From NCBI GenBank assembly GCA_022842935.1, contig JALHOP010000006.1, forward strand, positions 186,001 to 250,000: DNA of 64,000 nt, read 5' to 3'. A model generated the notes under the pieces. The model had not been told where the DNA came from. It worked only from the letters and a program-made list of their open reading frames with translations, and did not search any database. Numbering within the stretch: position 1 is the stretch's first letter; each line of letters opens with the position of its first letter. Below, in pieces: positions 17,783 through 26,182 of this stretch. The stretch comes from Myxococcota bacterium (GTDB lineage: Bacteria > Myxococcota > XYA12-FULL-58-9 > JALHOP01). The position numbers were made by a program, and so were the translations under genes.

Positions 17783-18757
17783 CTTGCGTGGACGCACTGG
17801 CTTTCGCGCTGGCCTCGGGCAGCGCCCACTTTCGATCTCTTGCTCGACCTCGACTGCCAGAGCCGCGACCTGGTCGCGGAACCACTTGTGCGCTGGGTCG
17901 TAGTGGGTGCGCTCGTGCCAAAGCTGGAACCAAGAGCCTTTGGCGAACTCGAGGGGTGGTTCGTGGAAAACGAGGGGCAAGAGCGCGCCTAGCGGCCGTG
18001 CGACGTATTCCGAGATGGTGACGATGAAGTCGGTCTGTGCCACGAGGAAAGGCGCCATCATGAAGTGGGGCACGACGACCGCGACGCGCCGTGAGAGACC
18101 ACGCGCGTCCAGCGCGTCGTCGACGATGCCGCGCCGCCCGCCACGCGGGGACACCAGGATGTGCGAGAGGGCGCAGTACGTCGCGAGATCGAGCTCCTCG
18201 CCCACACCTGGATGCCCTTCGCGCACCAAGCACACGAAGCGGTCTCCGAAGAGACGACGCCGGTAGATGCCTGCTGGCGCTTCAGAGAAGCTGCCGACGC
18301 TCAAAAGCAAGTCGATCTCGCCAGCCTGGAGCTCGCGGTAGTTGAGGTCATCGCCGCGCCACGCCACCGCCTCCACGCTCATGTTTGGCGCGACAGCAGC
18401 CAGACGCTTGACGATGCGTGGCATGAAAACGAAGGCGCTGTGGTCGAGCAACGCGATACGAAAGTTGCCCGTTGCGCGCTCCGGCACAAAGCTTCCGTGT
18501 TCGCTGATTGCGCGCGATAGCAGAGCCAGCGCCTGCCGTACTGGCTCGGCGAGCTCGAGCGCACGTGGGGTCGGCAACATTCCCTCGGGGCTACGCACGA
18601 GCAGCTGGTCGCCGGTGACCTGCCGAAGTCGCGTGAGCGCGTTGCTCATCGCGGGTTGCGACAGGCCGAGGGCGCGACCAGCACGTGTCACGTTCCGCTC
18701 GCGCACCAGCACGTCGAGTGCGCGCAGCAGGTTCAGGTCCATATCGTTTATATTCAT
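17774..18757 (-). CDS. LysR-family transcriptional regulator
   Basis: A 327-residue regulator. The winged helix-turn-helix is at residues 6 to 65 (DLNLLRALDVLVRE, then ALGLSQPAMSNALTRLR). The substrate-binding domain follows, including the ELQAGEIDLLLSVG segment typical of NodD/PcpR-like LysR proteins. The ATG at 18757 is preferred; 18766 and 18742 are in-frame alternatives. The C-terminal 20 residues are basic (Arg/Pro/Lys). It is divergent from yceI across about 66 bp with palindromic elements, which fits LysR control of that neighbour. Confidence 0.87.
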   Translation of the reverse strand: MNINDMDLNLLRALDVLVRERNVTRAGRALGLSQPAMSNALTRLRQVTGDQLLVRSPEGMLPTPRALELAEPVRQALALLSRAISEHGSFVPERATGNFRIALLDHSAFVFMPRIVKRLAAVAPNMSVEAVAWRGDDLNYRELQAGEIDLLLSVGSFSEAPAGIYRRRLFGDRFVCLVREGHPGVGEELDLATYCALSHILVSPRGGRRGIVDDALDARGLSRRVAVVVPHFMMAPFLVAQTDFIVTISEYVARPLGALLPLVFHEPPLEFAKGSWFQLWHERTHYDPAHKWFRDQVAALAVEVEQEIESGRCPRPARKPVRPRKRG

Positions 18758-18823
18758 GAAACCCATGCATAATGTCCGGACTATCGATTTTGCAAATATC
18801 AACGACGCGGGCATGGTGGGGAC
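18758..18823. promoter_or_regulatory. Divergent LysR/YceI control region
   Basis: The short gap contains a perfect GTCCGGAC palindrome at 18774-18781 and a near-palindromic, A/T-rich ATTTTGCAAAT at 18787-18797, the latter close to a LysR T-N11-A box in style. A TTCATGAA palindrome at 18753-18760 overlaps the LysR start. These are candidate operator sites for the LysR protein; no single one is certain. Confidence 0.4.
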
Positions 18824-19351
18824 ATGAAGACCACTTACAAAATCGATCCCTCCCATACCCATGCCCAGTTCTCGGTTCGCCACATGATGGTGAGCAACGT
18901 CCGCGGTGAGTTCACGAAGCTCGAAGGCGAGGCCGTCATTGATGATGCGGATCTCGAGAGCTCGCGGGTCAGCGTCACCATCGACGCCGCGAGCATCAGC
19001 TCCCGTGACGAAAAGCGCGATGCGCACCTGAGGAGCGCCGACTTCTTCGACGTAGCCCGGTTTCCCACACTGACCTTCACGTCGACGGCTGTCCGCAAGA
19101 ACGGCAACAGGCTCGAGATTGTCGGCGACCTCACCATGCATGGCGTCACACGCGAGGTGAAGCTCGACGTCGAAGAGCTCACAGAGGCCATCACGGACCC
19201 CTATGGAGCTGTACGGCGCGGTGCGCGCGCGAGCACGAGCGTCGATCGCAAGGACTATGGGCTGGTGTGGAACGCCGCACTCGACAAAGGTGGTGTGGCC
19301 GTGGGGGACAAAGTGTCCATCAATCTCGAAGCTGAATTCATACGCATTTAA
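18824..19351 (+). CDS. YceI-family lipid-binding protein
   Basis: A 175-residue lipocalin-like YceI protein: IDPSHTHAQFSVRHMMV at the start, HLRSADFFDVARFPTLTF in the middle and GDLTMHGVTREVKL near residue 110. Members bind polyisoprenoid or other long-chain lipids in a beta-barrel. Unlike E. coli YceI there is no signal peptide, so this copy is probably cytoplasmic. It is divergent from the LysR gene. A tandem-receiver protein follows after 46 bp. Confidence 0.9.
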   Translation: MKTTYKIDPSHTHAQFSVRHMMVSNVRGEFTKLEGEAVIDDADLESSRVSVTIDAASISSRDEKRDAHLRSADFFDVARFPTLTFTSTAVRKNGNRLEIVGDLTMHGVTREVKLDVEELTEAITDPYGAVRRGARASTSVDRKDYGLVWNAALDKGGVAVGDKVSINLEAEFIRI

Positions 19352-19397
19352 TCTACAATGCGATCGTGTCGATGCCTTAAAGCAGGAGCGTCGTCCG

Positions 19398-20174
19398 ATG
19401 CGTCGCAAGATCTTGGTCGTCGATGATAGCGACATCGTGATTGCCTGGTTGCGCTCTCAGCTCGAGCGGGCGGGTTACGAGGTCGTCGCTGCAAGCAGCC
19501 CCGCCGAGGCAGCGGAGCTCGTCGCGCGCGAGCATCCGACCGCTATCGTGGTCGATATCGTGATGCCCAACGTCGATGGCGGTGAGGTCATCCGCGTCGT
19601 CCGCGGTCGCGACCCGAACCACCTCGTTCCGGTCGTCATCTATTCGGGGCTGCCACTGCGCCGCTTGCATGAGGCCGTCGCTCGCTATGGCGTAAGCGGT
19701 TGCGCCCCCAAGAAGCGTGATGTCACCGAACTGCTCGCGGAGCTCGAGCGATGTATCGGCGGCGACGGAGCCGGTATCATCACCCCGAAACTCCCCGGCC
19801 TCACGACGCAGGCCTCGAGCCAGTGCCTGTTCGTCGACGACGATGCGAGTGTCTTGCGTAGCTACCAGCGCTGGTTTGCCAACAAGATCGACGCCGCCTT
19901 CGTGACCTCGCCACTCGACGCGCTTGGACGTCTGCACGCTGGCAATCCTCCAAGTCTTGTGGTCGCCGATATCGTCATGCCTGGGATGTCTGGGCTCGAC
20001 CTTTACGCGCGGGCGGTGAGCTTGAGCGACGGTTGGCGTGGACGCTTCGTCTTCGTGACTGGCAGCGACCGTTTTGCCGGAGCTGGTGAGTCCTGGAATG
20101 TCCCGGTGCTGCAGAAACCGATCAGCGTTGAACGCTTGCACGCCATTATTGCCGAACGGTCGTTCGCGGCCTGA
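19398..20174 (+). CDS. Response regulator with two tandem receiver domains and no output domain
   Basis: About 258 residues; the ATG at 19398 is supported by AGGAG about ten bases upstream. The first receiver (residues 1 to 125) has DD near residue 9, the phospho-acceptor in VVDIVMPNVDG, Ser in IYSG and Lys in PKKRD. The second (residues 138 to 255) has VDDD, VADIVMPGMSG, VTGSD and QKPIS. Both therefore look phosphorylatable. With no DNA-binding or enzymatic domain, it probably acts as a phosphorelay shuttle or adaptor. No histidine kinase is adjacent. Confidence 0.87.
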   Translation: MRRKILVVDDSDIVIAWLRSQLERAGYEVVAASSPAEAAELVAREHPTAIVVDIVMPNVDGGEVIRVVRGRDPNHLVPVVIYSGLPLRRLHEAVARYGVSGCAPKKRDVTELLAELERCIGGDGAGIITPKLPGLTTQASSQCLFVDDDASVLRSYQRWFANKIDAAFVTSPLDALGRLHAGNPPSLVVADIVMPGMSGLDLYARAVSLSDGWRGRFVFVTGSDRFAGAGESWNVPVLQKPISVERLHAIIAERSFAA

Positions 20175-20261
20175 CCGCCGTCCCCCTCAGCGCTACCCAG
20201 TCGACCCATCATGAGGGAGCATACTCGCCAAAACGCTTCGGCTCGGGCATAGGCAGAGAGC

Positions 20262-21614
20262 ATGGAGTGGACTCCCGATAGCTGGGCCGCGAAAGCGGCA
20301 ACCACCCTCTATCCCGACACCGAGGCACTGGCAGTCGCCAAGGCTAAGTTGGCAAGCCTTCCGCCTCTCGTCACCTCTTGGGAGGTCGAACGATTGCGCG
20401 AGCTCATCGCCGAGGCCCAGGACGGCAAACGCTTGTGGCTCCAGGGCGGCGACTGCGCCGAGTCACTCGTCGATTGTACGAGCGACATCGTCACCAGCAA
20501 GCTGAAGATCCTGCTGCAGATGTCGCTGGTGTTGCTCGATGCCACCAAGAAGCCGGTGATCCGCGTTGGCAGACTCGCTGGGCAATACGCCAAACCGCGG
20601 AGCAATCCCTTCGAGACCGTGAAAGGCAGCGACGGAACCCCCGTGGAGTTGCACAGCTACCAAGGCGACCTCGTGAACCGGCACGAAGCCAATGCGGCGG
20701 CACGCAGGCCCGACCCGATGCGCTTGGTCGAAGGCTATCACCACGCCGCCATGACCTTGAACTTCGTGCGCTCCCTCGTGCACGGCGGATTCGCCGATCC
20801 TCACCACCCCGAGAATTGGGAGCTCGGTGATCGCGCGCAAGAGCTCGCTACCGAGCTGCGCAACGCGTACGGTCGAGCGCGCGAGAGCCTGCGCCGCGTC
20901 CTCGACCTCGCGGCGGCTCTCGACGTCCGCGATGCCGCACTGACAGGCGTCGAGTTCTTCATCAGTCACGAGGGGCTGAACCTTCACTACGAGGAGGCGC
21001 AGACCCGGCGCGTCCCGCGACGTCAGGGCTACTACGACCTGACCACCCACTTCCCTTGGATAGGCGAGCGTACGCGCGCCCTCGATGGTCCTCACATCGA
21101 GTACTTCCGCGGCATCGTGAACCCGGTCGGCGTGAAGCTGGGACCGAAGGCAACCGCTGACGAGGTGCTGCGTCTCATCGAGGTGCTCAACCCGTCGAAT
21201 GCCGCCGGCAAGATCGTGCTTATTGCTCGCATCGGCGCGTCGAAGGTGCGTGAGGTTCTGCCCGGTTGGGTACGGGCCATCGAGCATGCCAAGAAGCGCG
21301 TGCTCTGGGTTTGCGACCCAATGCACGCGAATACCCGAGGCACAGCGGCTGGAATCAAGACGCGCGACGTTGGCGATGTCGTCAGCGAGGTTTCCGCGTC
21401 GATCGCGGTCCATCGCGAGCTCGGCTCTGTATTCGGCGGCGTACACGTCGAGCTTACTGGCGAAAACGTGACCGAGTGTGTCGGCGGCGCCATGGGACTC
21501 GCGGACGACGACCTTACCCGCAACTACGCCACATTGTGCGACCCTCGGTTGAACTACGCCCAGTCCATCGAGCTTGCAGTCTCCATGGCGCGTGCGCTAA
21601 CCGCGGCGGAATGA
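20262..21614 (+). CDS. 3-deoxy-7-phosphoheptulonate (DAHP) synthase, class II
   Basis: A 450-residue plant-type class II DAHP synthase, which joins phosphoenolpyruvate and erythrose 4-phosphate in the first step of aromatic amino acid synthesis. Signatures include WLQGGDCAES near residue 63, the KPVIRVGRLAGQYAKPRS block near residue 100, HEGLNLHYEEAQTR near residue 240 and CDPMHANT near residue 350. Length fits the bacterial members. Its stop overlaps the next ATG by four bases, coupling it to an M20 peptidase with no obvious role in the pathway. Confidence 0.93.
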   Translation: MEWTPDSWAAKAATTLYPDTEALAVAKAKLASLPPLVTSWEVERLRELIAEAQDGKRLWLQGGDCAESLVDCTSDIVTSKLKILLQMSLVLLDATKKPVIRVGRLAGQYAKPRSNPFETVKGSDGTPVELHSYQGDLVNRHEANAAARRPDPMRLVEGYHHAAMTLNFVRSLVHGGFADPHHPENWELGDRAQELATELRNAYGRARESLRRVLDLAAALDVRDAALTGVEFFISHEGLNLHYEEAQTRRVPRRQGYYDLTTHFPWIGERTRALDGPHIEYFRGIVNPVGVKLGPKATADEVLRLIEVLNPSNAAGKIVLIARIGASKVREVLPGWVRAIEHAKKRVLWVCDPMHANTRGTAAGIKTRDVGDVVSEVSASIAVHRELGSVFGGVHVELTGENVTECVGGAMGLADDDLTRNYATLCDPRLNYAQSIELAVSMARALTAAE

Positions 21615-22981
21615 TCGCGACAGTTCTCGTGGTAGCGGCTTTGGCAGCGCCAGACTTCGCCGCGGTAGAGGCCTCATATCGTAACGTGCTGGCTGCTCTG
21701 GTTGCTGCCGACACTACGAATCCGCCTGGCAACGAGGCGCGCGCGGTGTCCATCATTGCGGCGCGCCTCAAGAAAGAAGGTATTGCCTTCGAGATCACGG
21801 ACTTCGGTCCGAATCGCAAGAACCTCGTTGCTCGGCTGGCTGGTTCTGGCTCCGAGAAGCCAGTGTTGTTGCTCGCGCACACTGATGTGGTTGGCACCGA
21901 AGGCCAACGATGGTCGACCCCTCCACACACCATGACAGAGGTCGGCGGCTATCTGCAGGGCCGGGGCGTGCGCGACGATCTCTCGATGGTGGCGGCAAAC
22001 CTCGAGACCATCGTTATGCTAAAGCGGACGGGTGTGAAGCTGCGGCGTGACGTGATAGTGGCGTTCACAGGCGATGAGGAATCCGGCGGGCTCGGTGTGA
22101 GAACGCTCCTCGAACAGAAGCCCGAGCTCGCGCAGGTCGGGTTGGTCATCAACGAAGGCGCTTGGCCGGTCCTGCGTGAGGTCGGCGCGCAGCCGTCATT
22201 CGTGGCTTACGAAGCGGCGCAGAAGACCTACCAGGATTTCAAGATCAGCACCTCTGGCGCTACCGGTCACGCTTCGGTGCCGCGCGATGACAACGCAATT
22301 TACAAGCTGGCGCGAGCGCTGGCTCGGCTTCAGGGAGCAGAGCCACCGGCGCGGCTGATTCCAGCGACGCGGGCCTATTTCAAGGCGCGAGCCGCTCTCG
22401 AGACACCGCAGATCGCCGCTGCCATGAATGCTATAGCGGATGCAGGTGAAAACCTGCCCCGCGACGCCGTGAAGCTGATCGAGAAGACCCCTTTGTTCGC
22501 GGCGCTCATGCGCACCACCTGTGTCCCGACCTTGTTGTCCGCGGGCAGCAAGGTGAACTCTCTGGCAGCGTCCGCTGAGGCGAGCCTAAACTGCCGAATT
22601 CTCCCCGACGAAACGATCGCTGCAACCGAGGAGCGATTGCGGGCCATCATCGCCGACCCAGCCGTCACGGTGGAGCGCATCGGTGACGTGCAACACGGTC
22701 CGCCGTCGGACCTGGAGGGTGAGTTGCTCACCGCGCTGACCACGGTCGTCGGTGACCTCTATCCCGGCGTGCCGGTGATGCCGGTCTTTGCGACCGGGAT
22801 GACGGACTCCCGCTTCTTTCGGCAGAAGGGGGTGCCAGCCTACGGCTTCACTCCGTTTGCAGTAACCGACCAAGACGTCGTCCGGGCGCACGGCATCGAC
22901 GAGCGAGTTCACGTGTCGAGTATTCGTCCAGGCCTCGAGCTCTACTGGAAACTCATTTTGGAGCTTTGCCAGTCCAAGTAG
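21611..22981 (+). CDS. M20-family metallopeptidase, probably secreted
   Basis: A 456-residue zinc amidohydrolase. Zinc-site motifs are LLLAHTDVV near residue 82, the GRGVRDDLSM block near residue 115 and FTGDEESGG near residue 150; a C-terminal His lies in RAHGIDERV near residue 435. A hydrophobic Ala-rich N-terminus (MIATVLVVAALAAPDF) resembles a signal peptide, suggesting periplasmic action. The start overlaps the DAHP synthase stop. Members cleave peptides or N-acyl amino acids; the substrate here is unknown. Confidence 0.85.
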   Translation: MIATVLVVAALAAPDFAAVEASYRNVLAALVAADTTNPPGNEARAVSIIAARLKKEGIAFEITDFGPNRKNLVARLAGSGSEKPVLLLAHTDVVGTEGQRWSTPPHTMTEVGGYLQGRGVRDDLSMVAANLETIVMLKRTGVKLRRDVIVAFTGDEESGGLGVRTLLEQKPELAQVGLVINEGAWPVLREVGAQPSFVAYEAAQKTYQDFKISTSGATGHASVPRDDNAIYKLARALARLQGAEPPARLIPATRAYFKARAALETPQIAAAMNAIADAGENLPRDAVKLIEKTPLFAALMRTTCVPTLLSAGSKVNSLAASAEASLNCRILPDETIAATEERLRAIIADPAVTVERIGDVQHGPPSDLEGELLTALTTVVGDLYPGVPVMPVFATGMTDSRFFRQKGVPAYGFTPFAVTDQDVVRAHGIDERVHVSSIRPGLELYWKLILELCQSK

Positions 22982-23085
22982 CTTTCGCGGGGTCTAATTG
23001 ACCCTGGTCGGAGGCAACCCGAGGGGCTCGCGCCGCTGCCCGCTGATATTCGCCTTGTTCTGGCCGTTCTGGACCTCCGGTCGAC

Positions 23086-23101
23086 TGGCACGTGTTCTGC
23101 T
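23086..23101 (+). promoter_or_regulatory. Candidate sigma54 (-24/-12) promoter
   Basis: The element TGGCACGTGTTCTGCT matches the sigma54 consensus TGGCACGN4TTGCW at all fixed positions but one, with correct spacing between GG and GC. It would start transcription near 23112, about 19 nt before the REC-EAL ATG, leaving room for its ribosome-binding site. Confidence 0.6.
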
Positions 23102-23130
23102 TCGGTCATGGTCGAACAGGGAAGCAGGTC

Positions 23131-24318
23131 ATGATGACGGTTGGAAGTCCACAGGCCGACGGCGGGACAGCACGCCACGTGACCCACATCCTCGCAGCGT
23201 CGCGTCGCATCCTGGTCGTCGACGACGACCCGACGTATTCGCGCGCGATTCGTCGTTTGCTCGAGATCGATGGCTGGGATGTGACCGTCGCCGCCGGTCC
23301 AAACGAGGCTCTGACTCTCCTTGGCCACCGCGACTTCGCGATCGTCCTATCCGACTATGAGATGGGTACGGTCGACGGTGTACGATTCCTCCGCCTTGTC
23401 CGCCTGAGCGCACCAGCGACGGTTCGCGTACTCCTCACCGGCAACTCCGACTTCCAAGTCGCAGTGAACGCAGTGAACGAAGGCAACATATTTCGTTTCG
23501 TCACCAAGGTCGCCGGTCCCGAGAGCATCGTCGCCACTGTTCGTGAGGCAGGCGAAGAGTTTCTCGCCCGCCAACGCGAGCGCAATCATGGAGCCGAGCT
23601 GCGGGCGAGCGAGCTGCGCGCTCTCGAGTCGCAGTTCGACATGGCGTTGTCGAACCTTTGGATGGCCTACCAACCCATCATCTCACACTCGCGCGGCGGT
23701 AACGTCATCGCGTACGAGGCTCTACTACGCTCTTCTTCGAAAGAGCTGTCGAACCCGCTCAAGATTCTCGACGCCGCGGAGCGCTTGAACGGCGTCGGCG
23801 AGCTCGGACGTACGGTTCGAAAGCGCGTCGCCGATGAGCTCACGCGCACCGCTGGCATCGATGTGTTCATCAACCTGCACGCCCTCGAGCTGATGGACGA
23901 CCAGCTTTATCACGAGAGTGCGCCGCTCACTCGTCATGCCCAACGTGTGGTCCTCGAGATCACCGAGCGCGTCGCCCTCGACGAGGTCTCCGACATGCGC
24001 GACCGCTTGAAGCGCCTGCGCGCGCTGGGCTTCCGCATCGCGGTTGACGACCTTGGCGCTGGCTATGCTGGGCTTGGCTCGCTCGTCGACCTCGAGCCCG
24101 AAGTCGTCAAGGTCGACATGGCACTGACGCGCGACATTCACGTAACCCCGACAAAGCAGAAGCTGGTGCAGGGAGTCGCCGCGTTGGGCCGCGAGCTGGA
24201 GTGGATGTTGGTCGTCGAAGGCGTCGAGAGTGCGGCTGAGCGCGACTGCCTGGTCGATCTGGGCTGCGACATTTTCCAGGGCTACTTCTACGGTAAGCCC
24301 GCCAAACTCGCAGTGTAG
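23131..24318 (+). CDS. Response regulator with receiver and EAL (c-di-GMP phosphodiesterase) domains
   Basis: About 395 residues; the ATG at 23131 has GGAAGCAGG upstream. The receiver (residues 25 to 145) has VDDDPT, the acceptor Asp in LSDYEMG, the TGN motif and Lys in FVTKV. The EAL domain follows from about residue 175: YEALLR, EITERV, VDDLGAGYAGL, VVEGVE and GYFYGKP. All catalytic metal and general-base positions look intact, so it should degrade cyclic di-GMP when phosphorylated or released. It sits alone behind a good sigma54-type promoter. Confidence 0.9.
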   Translation: MMTVGSPQADGGTARHVTHILAASRRILVVDDDPTYSRAIRRLLEIDGWDVTVAAGPNEALTLLGHRDFAIVLSDYEMGTVDGVRFLRLVRLSAPATVRVLLTGNSDFQVAVNAVNEGNIFRFVTKVAGPESIVATVREAGEEFLARQRERNHGAELRASELRALESQFDMALSNLWMAYQPIISHSRGGNVIAYEALLRSSSKELSNPLKILDAAERLNGVGELGRTVRKRVADELTRTAGIDVFINLHALELMDDQLYHESAPLTRHAQRVVLEITERVALDEVSDMRDRLKRLRALGFRIAVDDLGAGYAGLGSLVDLEPEVVKVDMALTRDIHVTPTKQKLVQGVAALGRELEWMLVVEGVESAAERDCLVDLGCDIFQGYFYGKPAKLAV

Positions 24319-24406
24319 AACTGGGTGCGCGTGCGATGGCTCAGGTGACGAACACTTCGAAAAATACAGTGCGTGGGTGGCGCCAAAGCATGCTTATCTT
24401 CCCCGC

Positions 24407-26107
24407 ATGACAGCGAACTCAGAACAGCCATCGTCGTTCAGCAAGTCACTGTTTCTCGGCGAGATCCACGATGAGCTCGTCTTTCCTTTCCCGGTGATGC
24501 CGAAGGACGAAAACGCGCGGGTGCGCGATCTGGTTCAGCAGGCGAGGGAGTTTGGCAAAGGATACGATGCGCGCAAGGTCGAGGCCGATGGCTGGGTTGG
24601 CGACGACAAGATCCGTGAGCTCGGCGAACGTGGTTTGATGGGCCTTTACGTGCCGCGCGAGCTTGGCGGCGCTGGCCTTACGCAGACCGGCTACTGCCGC
24701 GTCTCCGAAGAGTTCGGTCGTATCGACGCGACGCTCGCGGTCATCATGGGTGTCCACCAATCCATCGGCATGAAGGGCATCCATCTCTTCGGGACCAAAG
24801 AGCAGAAACAGCGTCTCTTGCCAGACCTTGCAGCCGGCAAGAAGCTCGCCGGTTTCGCGCTGACAGAGCCAAACGCCGGCTCGGACGCCTACAACATCGA
24901 GACCTGGGCCGAAGAGAAGCCCGACGGTAGCTGGGTCGTGAACGGCGAGAAGCGATGGATCGGTAACGGCAACAAGGACGTGCTCGTCACCTTCGCACGT
25001 TCGGCCAAAGGGCACGTCGCGTTCATCCTCGAGAAGGGTACACAAGGCTTCGAGTTCGTGAAGCGCTACGAGACGATGGGTTTGCACGGCAACAACCTTT
25101 GTCATCTCCGCTATCGCGACATGAAGGTTCCCAAAGCGAACGTGCTCGGAGAGCCCGGCGATGGCTTTCGGATCGCGGTGCAGGTCTTGAACAATGGGCG
25201 CATGTCGCTGGGCACCGGCTGCGTCGGCGCGACCAAGCTTCTGCTCAACATGGTCATCAAGCACATCCACGAGCGTCGGCAGTTCGGGCACAAGCTCGCC
25301 GATTTCGAGCTCGTGCAAGACAAGATCGGCTGGCTGGTCAGTCAGCTCTACGGGCTCGAATCGATGTCATATCTGACCACCGGAATGGTCGACCGGGGCG
25401 TCGCCGACTACTCCATCGAGTCCGCGATGGTGAAAGTCGCCGCCACCGAATTCATCTGGTACGCGGCGAATCGCGTGTTCCAACTCGTTGGCGGCTTGGC
25501 CTACATGAAGGACCAGCCCTACGAGAAGCTGCTGCGCGATCTGCGCATCTTCCCGATCTTCGAAGGCTCGAACGATGTCATGCGCTGCTTCATCGCGCTC
25601 ACGGGTTTGAAGCCGCTGGCCGACGAGCTCAAAGATCTCGCGAGCGTCGAGCTCAACGATCCCATCCGCTCCATCGGAGTCGTTGCCGACTACTTGCGTG
25701 GCCGCATCGTACGCGAGTTGCGACCGGACGCCATTCGCATGGCTCACCCCAGGGTGGCTTCCCTGGCCGATCCGATCGCTGGACAAGTCAAAGGCCTGCG
25801 TGACGCGTCGGAATCGATGCTGCGAAAACACGGCAAGAAGGTGCAAGACCGCCAGTGGCAGCAGAGACGTCTCGCCCACGCCGCCATGGACATCTTCGCC
25901 CAGATCGCGACGGTGTCGCGCGCCTCGGTGGAAGGAGACAAGCTCTCATCTCGCGCGCACCACGTCGCGGAGACGTTCTGCACCCGGGCGGCGCGGCGCG
26001 TCGCTGGCAACTTCAAGACCATCGACAACAACGACGACGCTCGGATGGGAGTTATCGCGCCTGAGGCTTACGCGGTAGGAGGTTACGAACATCCGCTCTA
26101 CGACTAG
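24407..26107 (+). CDS. Acyl-CoA dehydrogenase, very-long-chain / ACAD9-like
   Basis: About 566 residues from the ATG at 24407, longer than short- and medium-chain dehydrogenases because of a C-terminal helical extension like that of VLCAD/ACAD9. Signatures: the YVPRELGGAGL block near residue 84, GFALTEPNAGSDA near residue 155 for FAD binding, and the catalytic Glu in FPIFEGSNDVMR near residue 385. It would catalyse the first step of beta-oxidation of long acyl-CoAs. It is convergent with the last gene of the kdp operon across about 75 bp. Confidence 0.9.
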   Translation: MTANSEQPSSFSKSLFLGEIHDELVFPFPVMPKDENARVRDLVQQAREFGKGYDARKVEADGWVGDDKIRELGERGLMGLYVPRELGGAGLTQTGYCRVSEEFGRIDATLAVIMGVHQSIGMKGIHLFGTKEQKQRLLPDLAAGKKLAGFALTEPNAGSDAYNIETWAEEKPDGSWVVNGEKRWIGNGNKDVLVTFARSAKGHVAFILEKGTQGFEFVKRYETMGLHGNNLCHLRYRDMKVPKANVLGEPGDGFRIAVQVLNNGRMSLGTGCVGATKLLLNMVIKHIHERRQFGHKLADFELVQDKIGWLVSQLYGLESMSYLTTGMVDRGVADYSIESAMVKVAATEFIWYAANRVFQLVGGLAYMKDQPYEKLLRDLRIFPIFEGSNDVMRCFIALTGLKPLADELKDLASVELNDPIRSIGVVADYLRGRIVRELRPDAIRMAHPRVASLADPIAGQVKGLRDASESMLRKHGKKVQDRQWQQRRLAHAAMDIFAQIATVSRASVEGDKLSSRAHHVAETFCTRAARRVAGNFKTIDNNDDARMGVIAPEAYAVGGYEHPLYD

Positions 26108-26182
26108 ATGGTATTTCACGACCCGCGCTGAGACAGCTCGAGACACGTCCGCCAAAGAGGACGCAATGTCCGCGCGAACTAT

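Noticed and set aside
20463-21446. 327-residue minus-strand open frame
   Set aside because: Antisense to the class II DAHP synthase; no recognisable motif.
24382-24400. sigma54-like TGGCGC...GC element before the acyl-CoA dehydrogenase
   Set aside because: Spacing between the GG and GC elements is one base too long, so it does not fit the -24/-12 rule.
26108-26182. Possible terminator between the acyl-CoA dehydrogenase and the kdp operon end
   Set aside because: Only a 4-bp GGAC/GTCC pairing was found, with no T-run; too weak to list.
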